The notes under the pieces were generated by a model. The model was not told the DNA's origin and made no database searches. It saw only the letters and a list, made by a program, of their open reading frames with translations. The position numbers were made by a program, and so were the translations under genes. Below are positions 7,254-13,924 of a stretch of 38,201 nucleotides of DNA, in pieces (position 1 is the first letter of the stretch; each line of letters opens with the position of its first letter). This DNA comes from Candidatus Zixiibacteriota bacterium (GTDB lineage: Bacteria > Zixibacteria > MSB-5A5 > GN15 > FEB-12), in assembly GCA_021163775.1 (NCBI GenBank), contig JAGGTI010000097.1, positions 1-38,201 of the forward strand, in the 5' to 3' direction.

Positions 7254-9206
7254 ATGCCGTTTGAAACGACTGATTGGACTGTATCTGTATTTCTATTTAT
7301 CGCTCTTGTATTAGTTCGGGGCTTTGAGAAGCAGATCAAAACCGTTAGTTCCCGTAGCTACGCTAATATAGGGGGAGGTCTGGTTGTTCTGGCGATTGTT
7401 GCCGTAGCCCGGCTCTATCACGCTGTTGGGCTACTGGATTCGGTACCGTTTTTATCTGAGACAGTATTCTTTGATCTTGTCTATTGGATAGGAATCATAA
7501 CCGGTGCAACCTTTGTCATTAGTGGTGTAGCTGACTGGTTGCCAATGGCCCGGGATTATCGCCGTTACCATCACAGTCGAATCGAGCATCTGGACCTACT
7601 TCGGAAAATCGAACAACTCGTAGGGGTTGAGAGTCGAATCGAGATGGTGCTGTCAACTGCCCTGCAATTCATGGTTGAACAAATGTCACTCTCAGGCGGA
7701 GCTGTTTTCAAATGTTCGTATTCCCGCCGACTATTGAGTTTGGAAGCGACCACGGGCGATCTTCCGATCGGTCCCGAGACCTTAAAACAGATAAAATTGA
7801 ACCCGGATACCATATGGTCGAGTCATCAGGAAATCGAACCTAACCCAACCGGTATGTTGAGTAATATACCTCAGGAGTTGGATCCGCCACTGGCTACCCT
7901 GCCGATTATTGTACAGCGTCAACCAGTCGGTTTCTTTCTTCTGTGGAACGACCAGACAGAATGGGTTGACTCGGATGATCTGCTTACCCTGCGTCTGGTC
8001 ACCGATGTTATTGCGCGCAAGATTGAGCGAGACAAATTGACGCTTCAGCATCAAGCCGAAGACCGCTATCAATCCTGGCGTGACTGTACTGAAGTGGCTG
8101 TCAACGAGGCGACCGACACCCGTCAACGATTTGCGGTTTTGGTCCGGGACCTCAGCGATCAGATATCATTTGACCAGGCATCACTGATGGTGGTTGACCG
8201 AAAGGGCATGAGTGCTCAACGCTATTCCTGCGGAACAACTGGCCGAGTATTGGTCGAAGCTAGCCTGATCTGGCCGACCTCCGGTCATCTGGTGAAAACG
8301 GCGGTCGAGACTGGCCAACTGGTAGTATATCATGACTTGGACAATGAGCACCAACCGGAACCGTCTGAAATAATCTGTGATACAACTGTCAGATCGCTTC
8401 TTGTGGTTCCGTTCTCTGATGGTGATCGGTTGACATCGGTGCTCATATTAGCCTCACGGCAGAAGGCCGCTTTTAACCACAGAGTACAACGACAGATGAG
8501 ATCGCTCACCTCGCTTGTGAACTCGGTGATTGGGCCGGAAACAGAGATCGGTTTTCGTCGAGAAGAAAACAACCGGCTTAAGAAGCTATACCGTTTCTGG
8601 ATGGTGGCTCGAACCGAGACTCAGAAGGAAACAGTCCTGGAGCAGGCCGCTCTGGTGATCTCAGATGAAACCGGTGCTGATCTGGTGCGGGTTTCGGTGC
8701 TTGACGAGACCGGATCGTTCCTTGAATCTCGGGCGCTGATTACGGCGAGTTCGCAAAACGAGATCGTACCGGCCAACGGCCAGATGATTCTGTCGCTCAT
8801 GCCACTGCATCAACAAGCGATGAACGCCGGTCGGTCGGTAATTCTCGATAAATCGACTATTGAAACCGCGATGTCCGGGATTGAGCGGCGGCAGGCGCTG
8901 GTCGATTCCGTGCGCTCAGCAATGTTGGTACCGCTCATGCACGCTGATCGAGTGATCGGGATTGTATCGATTGGCGGTCTCGAAGATATGTCGCTGGACC
9001 AGACCCGACAGACATTTGTGAAAGCGGTCGCGGATCAACTGGCGGCAACAATGGATAGCTCCAGCCAATCGACCCGTTCGTTCGAGATCCCGCTTCCGGA
9101 CAGTATTGCGCGGCGCACCAAATCGCAGGTCAGGCCATCTCTGATCGATACTACTGGGTCTGCTCGCCAATTTGACGAGTTGGTCGAGAGTAGCTCAGAG
9201 CGGTAG
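7254..9206 (+). CDS. Membrane protein with tandem GAF domains, no visible output domain
   Basis: A 650-residue protein with three hydrophobic segments in its first 120 residues (VFLFIALVLV, GGGLVVLAIVAVA, VYWIGIITGATFVISGV), followed by about three GAF-like repeats. Each GAF-like unit ends in the characteristic VVPF/LVPL...GVL/GIVSIGG pattern (for example SLLVVPFSDGDRLTSVLIL and SAMLVPLMHADRVIGIVSI). GAF domains bind small ligands or mediate dimerisation. I see no kinase, GGDEF, EAL, HD-GYP, PP2C or HTH domain, and the C-terminus is low-complexity (SSSQSTRS...ESSSER). The ATG at 7254 follows GGGGGGATTCCC, a plausible ribosome site; the TTG at 7029 would add 75 residues read through the leader palindrome. 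No cotranscribed partner is adjacent. Confidence 0.75.
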   Translation: MPFETTDWTVSVFLFIALVLVRGFEKQIKTVSSRSYANIGGGLVVLAIVAVARLYHAVGLLDSVPFLSETVFFDLVYWIGIITGATFVISGVADWLPMARDYRRYHHSRIEHLDLLRKIEQLVGVESRIEMVLSTALQFMVEQMSLSGGAVFKCSYSRRLLSLEATTGDLPIGPETLKQIKLNPDTIWSSHQEIEPNPTGMLSNIPQELDPPLATLPIIVQRQPVGFFLLWNDQTEWVDSDDLLTLRLVTDVIARKIERDKLTLQHQAEDRYQSWRDCTEVAVNEATDTRQRFAVLVRDLSDQISFDQASLMVVDRKGMSAQRYSCGTTGRVLVEASLIWPTSGHLVKTAVETGQLVVYHDLDNEHQPEPSEIICDTTVRSLLVVPFSDGDRLTSVLILASRQKAAFNHRVQRQMRSLTSLVNSVIGPETEIGFRREENNRLKKLYRFWMVARTETQKETVLEQAALVISDETGADLVRVSVLDETGSFLESRALITASSQNEIVPANGQMILSLMPLHQQAMNAGRSVILDKSTIETAMSGIERRQALVDSVRSAMLVPLMHADRVIGIVSIGGLEDMSLDQTRQTFVKAVADQLAATMDSSSQSTRSFEIPLPDSIARRTKSQVRPSLIDTTGSARQFDELVESSSER

Positions 9207-9518
9207 GTAGGGTTATAAAATTCTTGTAGGGTGGAACCCTTTGGCGGTTTCGCCAACCGACATCACAATCAATGTAAGGGTCGTTGTCGAAACCGCCCGA
9301 AGCGGGCTGGTTTCGATCTACGGGCTGGGCACAGATCTGTCATGCTCGCGAAAGCGAGTATCCAGTTGTGGTCGTAACACCTGTAAGCTATGAATCATAG
9401 TACAGTTCTCGTAAGGAGACAACTGAATCCTTGCTTCCTGAACCAAGCAAGATTAGCAGAACCACCAAGGCAACCGCAGGTTGGTTGATTCCGCCTTACT
9501 AAGATCCCACGAAATCAG
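9207..9518. repeat. Gene-free stretch of consecutive short hairpins
   Basis: No convincing ORF. A series of small perfect inverted repeats lies end to end: AGGGT-gga-ACCCT (9228-9240), TTGGCG-gttt-CGCCAA (9241-9256), TCGAAACC GCCCG / CGGGC t GGTTTCGA (9287-9316), the palindrome ACAGATCTGT (9331-9340), CTCGC-GAAA-GCGAG (9345-9358, a GNRA-type loop), CTTGCTT / AAGCAAG (9430-9451) and CAACC-gca-GGTTG (9471-9483). It lies between the GAF gene and the rib promoter. It could be a mosaic of REP-like elements or a structured RNA. The GTCGAAACC/GGTTTCGA core recurs in the cluster at 13659-13706. Confidence 0.6.
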
Positions 9519-9546
9519 TTGCCTTTTTCAGAAACCAGTATATATT
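9519..9546 (+). promoter_or_regulatory. Probable promoter of the riboflavin operon
   Basis: TTGCCT (9519-9524), a 16-base spacer and TATATT (9541-9546). The expected transcription start near 9553 falls exactly where the 5' strand of helix P1 of the FMN aptamer begins, which strengthens the call. Confidence 0.6.
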
Positions 9547-9553
9547 GGCCGAT

Positions 9554-9677
9554 AGAAATTCTTCGGGGTGAGGTGAAATTCCTCGACCGGCGGTGAAAGC
9601 CCGCGAGTCAGCCAACGCTGGCAGAACCTGTGAGATTCAGGTGCCGACGGTTATAGTCCGGATGATAGAAGAGTTCT
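9554..9677 (+). ncRNA. FMN riboswitch aptamer (RFN element)
   Basis: The conserved RFN blocks are present in order: TTCGGGGTGAGGTGAAATTC, CGACCGGCGGTGAAAGCCCG, the variable arm GCCAACGCTGGC, then CCTGTGAGATTCAGGTGCCG, ACGGTTATAGTCCGGATG and the closing AGAAGAGTTCT that pairs with AGAA/TTCT at the 5' end to form P1. RFN elements bind FMN and lower expression of riboflavin genes. It lies between a promoter and ribD. The segment 9562-9570 (TTCGGGGTG) is the exact reverse complement of 9712-9720 in the downstream terminator, giving a mutually exclusive antiterminator pairing. Confidence 0.95.
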
Positions 9678-9712
9678 GAGTTGACGGCGTATGCCGTGTT
9701 CTATTCATCGCC

Positions 9713-9741
9713 ACCCCGAATTGTGTTTGGGGTATTTTTTT
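9713..9741 (+). terminator. Riboswitch-controlled intrinsic terminator overlapping the ribD start
   Basis: ACCCCGAA (9713-9720) pairs with TTTGGGGT (9726-9733) in an 8-bp stem with one G-U, loop TTGTG, followed by A and seven T (9734-9741). The last T bases are part of the TTG start codon proposed for ribD, and the GGGG of the 3' arm is the only nearby Shine-Dalgarno-like sequence. The hairpin can therefore both stop transcription and hide the ribosome site. The 5' arm can instead pair with aptamer bases 9562-9570. Confidence 0.88.
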
Positions 9742-10861
9742 GGCTTCTTTGGCTGACTCGGTTGACAAGAAGTTCATGGCTCGAGCCTTGGAATTGGCGG
9801 CTCGGGGTTATGGACATACTTCACCCAATCCAATGGTGGGGGCGGTTGTGGTCAAGAACGGCCGGGTTGTGGCTGAAGGGTATCACCGCCGAGCCGGAAG
9901 CGACCATGCCGAAATAGTCGCGTTGAAGAAAGCACAAAAAAACGGGCGCAAGACGGTCGGTGCCACAGTCTACGTAAATCTCGAACCATGCTGTCATGTC
10001 GGTCGGACCGGCCCCTGTACTTTGGCTCTGATTAAGGCCGGGGTGAAAAGAGTTGTATACGCTACCACTGATCCCAACCCGATGGTAAACGGCAAAGGTG
10101 CTCGTAGTTTAAGGCAATCTGGTTTGGAAGTGAAGGGGGGAGTGCTCCGGAAAGAGGCGAGACGTCTCAACGAAGTATATTTCGGAGTTTATCGCACCGG
10201 ACGCCCTTTCGTGACATTAAAAATGGCTCAGTCGCTGGATGGCCGAATCGCTACTGTTACTGGTGATTCACAATGGATTTCCGGTCCTCCGGCTCTAAAA
10301 GTAGTACACCAGCTTCGAGCCGGAAACGATGCTATCCTAATTGGCCGGGGTACTCTTAAAGCTGACAATCCCGCGCTCACTGTGCGCAATGTAAAGGGTA
10401 AGAATCCATACAGAATTGTCGTGACCGAGTCAGGCCGCCTTCCCGGTTCGTGCCAGTTTCTCGATAACAACGATGACCAGCGCAGTATCGTGGCGATCTC
10501 AGCCGAAGGTGTGAAACGGTTGGCGAAACGGACTCGTGGCAAGAATCTCACTTATTGGACGATCAAATCTTCTCCAACGGGTGGCTTGGACTTGGCCGAC
10601 TTGTTGGTCAGAGCAGGTGAGTTTGGTCTTTGTTCGGTGCTTATCGAAGGCGGTTCCGGATTGGCTACTTCGTTCCTCAAAGCGCAGTTGGTGGATAAGG
10701 TTGTGATGGTGGTGGCGCCAATTATTATTGGTCGGGGGACCGACACAATCGGCGATCTGGGCATCCGAAAATTGAGCAGGAATGTTGGCCTTGATGATGT
10801 AGACATCCAGCAAGTGGGACGTGACATTGTCGTACGTGGCTACCCGAACTATAGGAGATAA
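9740..10861 (+). CDS. ribD: Bifunctional diaminohydroxyphosphoribosylaminopyrimidine deaminase / uracil reductase RibD
   Basis: Catalyses two consecutive riboflavin-synthesis steps: deamination of the pyrimidine ring, then NADPH-dependent reduction of the ribose side chain. The deaminase domain (about 1-150) has the zinc ligands H56 and the proton-shuttling E58 in DHAEIVAL, with C84 and C93 in EPCCHVGRTGPC. The reductase domain (about 155-373) shows KMAQSLDGRIATVTGDSQWI, ADNPALTVR and a LIEGGSGLATSF motif. I chose the TTG at 9740 because the protein needs the DKKFMARALELA segment upstream of the ATG at 9776, and GGGGT lies 6 bases before that TTG. First gene of the operon, directly under FMN riboswitch control. 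Its last codons contain the ribosome site of ribE. Confidence 0.95.
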   Translation: MASLADSVDKKFMARALELAARGYGHTSPNPMVGAVVVKNGRVVAEGYHRRAGSDHAEIVALKKAQKNGRKTVGATVYVNLEPCCHVGRTGPCTLALIKAGVKRVVYATTDPNPMVNGKGARSLRQSGLEVKGGVLRKEARRLNEVYFGVYRTGRPFVTLKMAQSLDGRIATVTGDSQWISGPPALKVVHQLRAGNDAILIGRGTLKADNPALTVRNVKGKNPYRIVVTESGRLPGSCQFLDNNDDQRSIVAISAEGVKRLAKRTRGKNLTYWTIKSSPTGGLDLADLLVRAGEFGLCSVLIEGGSGLATSFLKAQLVDKVVMVVAPIIIGRGTDTIGDLGIRKLSRNVGLDDVDIQQVGRDIVVRGYPNYRR

Positions 10862-10863
10862 CA

Positions 10864-11499
10864 ATGTTTACGGGACTTATTGAAACGGTTGGTTTAAGTA
10901 GTAAGGCGACAGCCAGAGGTAACTATGTTATCCTGAGTGTCACCTCGAAACTGCCTGTAGATGAAATCACAATCGGTGAGTCGATCGCCTGCAATGGCGT
11001 CTGCCTGACCGTGGTTGAGAAAGGTAGCAATGAGTTCGCGGTCGAGTTGTCCCAGGAAACTGTCGCCAGAGTAGACATGAGCCGGTTTCAAGTCGGCCGG
11101 AAGATCAATCTGGAGCGGGCGCTTCGGATGGGTGATCGCCTCGGTGGGCATTGGGTCTCGGGCCATGTTGATACGACTGGCAATGTAGACTATCTGAAAT
11201 CAGTCGGGGAGTCGCTGGAACTGGCTATCAAGTTCGATCCGGAGTTCGATTTATTGGTGATCGACAAAGGCTCGATTGCAATCGATGGTGTATCGCTCAC
11301 GATAAATCGGATCAAGTCAGGCTGGCTTGCAGTCAACCTGATCCCACACACCGGTCGCGAGACAAACTTGAGCGAACTAAAAGCCGGTGTAGCTGTTAAC
11401 TTAGAGTTCGATTTGATTGGCAAATATATCATGAGAAGTCAGCAGTTAGGCGCCACCAAGGGGCTTACGGTTGAAACTCTTTTAGAAAGTGGATGGTGA
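10864..11499 (+). CDS. ribE: Riboflavin synthase alpha chain
   Basis: Dismutates two molecules of 6,7-dimethyl-8-ribityllumazine into riboflavin and the pyrimidine that RibH reuses. The 211 residues show the internal duplication of the family: N half MFTGLIET...[12 protein letters not shown]..., C half beginning near [13 protein letters not shown] with [13 protein letters not shown]. The ATG starts 2 bp after the ribD stop, with AGGAGA inside the ribD end as ribosome site. The stop is 1 bp before the ribBA start. Called ribE here (ribC in some organisms). Confidence 0.96.
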   Translation: MFTGLIETVGLSSKATARGNYVILSVTSKLPVDEITIGESIACNGVCLTVVEKGSNEFAVELSQETVARVDMSRFQVGRKINLERALRMGDRLGGHWVSGHVDTTGNVDYLKSVGESLELAIKFDPEFDLLVIDKGSIAIDGVSLTINRIKSGWLAVNLIPHTGRETNLSELKAGVAVNLEFDLIGKYIMRSQQLGATKGLTVETLLESGW

Positions 11500-11500
11500 G

Positions 11501-12721
11501 ATGAATTCAGAATTCAAATTCAATGCTATTGAAGAGGCGATTGAGGATATCCGGCAAGGGAAATGCGTGGTGGTTGTCGATGATGAGGATCGCGAGAATG
11601 AAGGCGATCTGATCATGGCGGCTGATGCGGCTACGCCTAAAATGGTCAATTTCTTTGCTACCCATGGTCGCGGTTTGATCTGTGTACCGATGGTTGAGGA
11701 TGATCTTGATCGGCTTGAACTCAACCAGATGGTTCAGAATAACACGGCCCGTCTGGGTACTCGGTTCACAGTATCGGTTGATGCAATTGAGGATACAACG
11801 ACCGGTATCTCGGCTCATGATCGGGCAACTACGATCAGAGTGCTGGCCAATCCCAAAAGCAAACCGGATGAACTCGGTCGTCCGGGACATGTCTTTCCGC
11901 TTAAGGCGCTTTCGGGCGGTGTGCTGACTCGCGCCGGGCATACCGAGGCAACTACCGATTTGGTGCGTATGGCTGGTTTTCGTCCGATTGGCGTGCTCTG
12001 TGAAATCATGGACGATGATGGCAGTATGGCTCGTGTGCCGAGGTTGATGAAGTTCGCCGCAGAGTTTAATCTCAAGATCATCACCGTGCATAATCTGATT
12101 GAGTATCGTCGCCGGCACGAGAAATTGGTTGAGCGTATCACCACAGTTGATTTTCCCACCAAATACGGTGATTTCAAGATGCACATGTACCGTTCTGAGG
12201 TGGATGATCATCATCATTTGGCACTGGTTTGCGGTGATGTTAAAGGCAAGAAAAATGTGCTGGTGCGGGTTCATTCAAGTTGTCTGACTGGTGATGTTTT
12301 TGGTTCCTGTCGCTGTGATTGCGGAGGCCAGTTACACGAAGCGATGCGACTGGTCAACAAGGAAGGCTTGGGTGTGATCGTCTATATGCGCCAGGAAGGT
12401 CGAGGAATCGGCCTGGCGAATAAGATACTCGCTTACAAGTTACAGGACAACGGTCGTGACACGGTAGAGGCCAACCTGGATCTTGGTTTTGCGCCTGATC
12501 TGCGTGACTATGGGGTCGGGGCTCAGATTCTGGTTGATCTCGGTCTCACTTCAATTCGGCTGTTGACCAACAACCCAAAGAAAGTGATTGGTCTCAAGGG
12601 ATACAATTTGGAAATTACCGAGCGGGTGCAGTTGGAAGTGCCTACTACGTGTCACACTTACAAGTACCTGGAGACCAAACGGGACAAATTAGGACATTTG
12701 CTGAAACTTAATAAGAGTTGA
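11501..12721 (+). CDS. ribBA: Fused 3,4-dihydroxy-2-butanone-4-phosphate synthase / GTP cyclohydrolase II
   Basis: Supplies both precursors of riboflavin: the four-carbon unit from ribulose 5-phosphate (RibB half, about 1-205) and the pyrimidine from GTP (RibA half, about 205-406). RibB motifs are [10 protein letters not shown] (27-36), [10 protein letters not shown] and [13 protein letters not shown], followed by [16 protein letters not shown]. The RibA zinc ligands are C261, C272 and C274 in [15 protein letters not shown], with [13 protein letters not shown] and [11 protein letters not shown] downstream. Both halves look intact, so both activities are expected. The ATG at 11501 is preferred over the in-frame GTG at 11489, which lies inside ribE. 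406 residues is normal. Confidence 0.96.
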   Translation: MNSEFKFNAIEEAIEDIRQGKCVVVVDDEDRENEGDLIMAADAATPKMVNFFATHGRGLICVPMVEDDLDRLELNQMVQNNTARLGTRFTVSVDAIEDTTTGISAHDRATTIRVLANPKSKPDELGRPGHVFPLKALSGGVLTRAGHTEATTDLVRMAGFRPIGVLCEIMDDDGSMARVPRLMKFAAEFNLKIITVHNLIEYRRRHEKLVERITTVDFPTKYGDFKMHMYRSEVDDHHHLALVCGDVKGKKNVLVRVHSSCLTGDVFGSCRCDCGGQLHEAMRLVNKEGLGVIVYMRQEGRGIGLANKILAYKLQDNGRDTVEANLDLGFAPDLRDYGVGAQILVDLGLTSIRLLTNNPKKVIGLKGYNLEITERVQLEVPTTCHTYKYLETKRDKLGHLLKLNKS

Positions 12722-12729
12722 GGAAGACC

Positions 12730-13200
12730 ATGACAGTGAAAAGACTGGAAGGTAAGTTAGACGCCACCGGGTTGAAGTATGCTCTGGTGGTCAGTCGGTT
12801 CAATAGTTTTCTAACGGACAAGTTAGTCGAGGGTGCGCTTGACTGTCTGGTGCGGCATGGTGCCGCAGAAAATGATCTGACGGTGGCACATGTACCGGGA
12901 GCGATTGAGATCCCCGCCATGGCGGCCCAGTTGGTGGCGACCAAAAAGTACGATGGCGTGATCTGTTTAGGTGCCGTGGTACGTGGGGCGACACCGCATT
13001 TCGATTATGTAGCGGCCGAGTCGGCCAAGGGAGTCGCCAAGTTGTCGATGGAAAGCCATACGCCAGTTATCTTTGGTGTGATCACCACCGACACGCTTGA
13101 GCAAGCGATCGAACGAGCTGGTACCAAATCCGGTAACAAGGGTTGGGATGCGGCCCTGGCGGCGATTGAGATGGTCAACTTGTATAAGGCGATAAAATAA
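12730..13200 (+). CDS. ribH: 6,7-dimethyl-8-ribityllumazine synthase
   Basis: Condenses the dihydroxybutanone phosphate and the ribitylaminouracil to lumazine, the substrate of RibE; the family forms pentameric or 60-meric shells. 156 residues. Motifs are [24 protein letters not shown] and [14 protein letters not shown] with the catalytic His90, then [16 protein letters not shown] and [10 protein letters not shown] near the C-terminus. The ATG at 12730 follows AGGAAG at a suitable distance; the TTG at 12718 overlaps the ribBA end and is unlikely. nusB starts 3 bp after the stop. Confidence 0.97.
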   Translation: MTVKRLEGKLDATGLKYALVVSRFNSFLTDKLVEGALDCLVRHGAAENDLTVAHVPGAIEIPAMAAQLVATKKYDGVICLGAVVRGATPHFDYVAAESAKGVAKLSMESHTPVIFGVITTDTLEQAIERAGTKSGNKGWDAALAAIEMVNLYKAIK

Positions 13201-13203
13201 CGC

Positions 13204-13629
13204 ATGGGAACATCAAAGAGAAGTCAGGCTCGCGATCTGGTTCTGCAAGGGTTGTACGCCACCGAAATCGGAGAGACCGAAGAATCGGATGTATTCGAAG
13301 ATATTATTGAGGGCGCTGAGCTTGGCGATAATGCCCTCGAATTTGCCCACAATCTGTTTGACCAGGTGCGTCAAGAGCGGGCATGGGCCGATAAGATTAT
13401 TTCGGAACTGGCTCACAACTGGAAGTTGGAGAGAATTGCAATTATCGATCAGATCGTGCTTCGCATGGCGATGACTGAGATGAAAGTTGTGCTGGATACG
13501 CCGATCAAAGTAGTGCTGAATGAGGCGATTGAACTGGCTAAACGCTATTCAACAGCGGAGTCATCCCGATTTGTCAATGGTATCCTGGACAGCTTTGTGA
13601 AGAACCACGTGGAGGGGGCCAAGAAATAA
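13204..13629 (+). CDS. nusB: Transcription antitermination factor NusB
   Basis: Small all-helical RNA-binding protein that, with NusE (S10), binds boxA and supports antitermination of rRNA operons. 141 residues. The N-terminal SKRSQARDLVLQGLYATE matches the RNA-binding helix pattern (RR..AR..alQ.LY). The C-terminal helices include KVVLNEAIELAKRYSTAESSR and the family hallmark FVNGILDSF. ribH-nusB adjacency is widespread in bacteria, so the linkage to riboflavin genes is expected. Last gene of the rib operon; I see no clear terminator after it. Confidence 0.96.
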   Translation: MGTSKRSQARDLVLQGLYATEIGETEESDVFEDIIEGAELGDNALEFAHNLFDQVRQERAWADKIISELAHNWKLERIAIIDQIVLRMAMTEMKVVLDTPIKVVLNEAIELAKRYSTAESSRFVNGILDSFVKNHVEGAKK

Positions 13630-13658
13630 GCGATCAAACATGTAGTTGGATCTCGCAG

Positions 13659-13824
13659 GTCGAAACCAGACCATCCTGAGCTTGACGAAGGACGGGCGGT
13701 TTCGACAGCGATCCTTTACTTTGCTTTGGGGCAGACGAGGGCGTCTGCCGCCCACAAACGCAAAGACCTGTCGAAACACTTGGAGCCAACTTATGGGACA
13801 GCCATTGGACATCTGCCGGGCACG
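13659..13824. repeat. Cluster of palindromic repeats after nusB
   Basis: The gap 13630-13924 holds no convincing gene but several inverted repeats. GTCGAAACC (13659-13667) pairs with GGTTTCGAC (13698-13706), and the enclosed bases include CCTGAGCTTGACGAAGGAC. A long imperfect hairpin spans 13719-13765 (CTTTGC...GCAAAG outside, GGCAGACG-aggg-CGTCTGCC at 13730-13749 inside). A further GTCGAAAC lies at 13770-13777. TGGACATCTGCCGGGCAC (13806-13823) matches 38115-38132 with one difference. These look like REP- or MITE-like elements. A TATACT at 13836-13841 lacks a -35 box, so I cannot name a promoter for the next operon. Confidence 0.7.
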
Positions 13825-13924
13825 AGCAGGCAAAATATACTGGGGGGATTAATGGTTGATTTTGGTTGCGCGGTGCAACAACTTAACTGATTAATTCGCC
13901 AAGAGAGGACGAGATCGCTATATT

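Noticed and set aside
9207-9518. CRISPR array or tRNA cluster
   Set aside because: The hairpins differ in sequence and spacing, with no constant repeat and spacer pattern and no cloverleaf.
11507-12274. 255-codon minus-strand ORF
   Set aside because: Lies entirely antisense to ribBA, whose motifs are unmistakable; His/Arg-rich composition is typical of an antisense shadow.
13852-13890. 12-codon leader ORF after GGGGGGATTA
   Set aside because: A short ATG-to-TGA frame before the DUF2723 gene with a G-rich upstream run; no regulatory codons or attenuator structure, so chance is the simpler reading.
13630-13924. Insertion sequence remnant
   Set aside because: Inverted repeats are present but no transposase fragment or target duplication can be seen; called palindromic repeats only.
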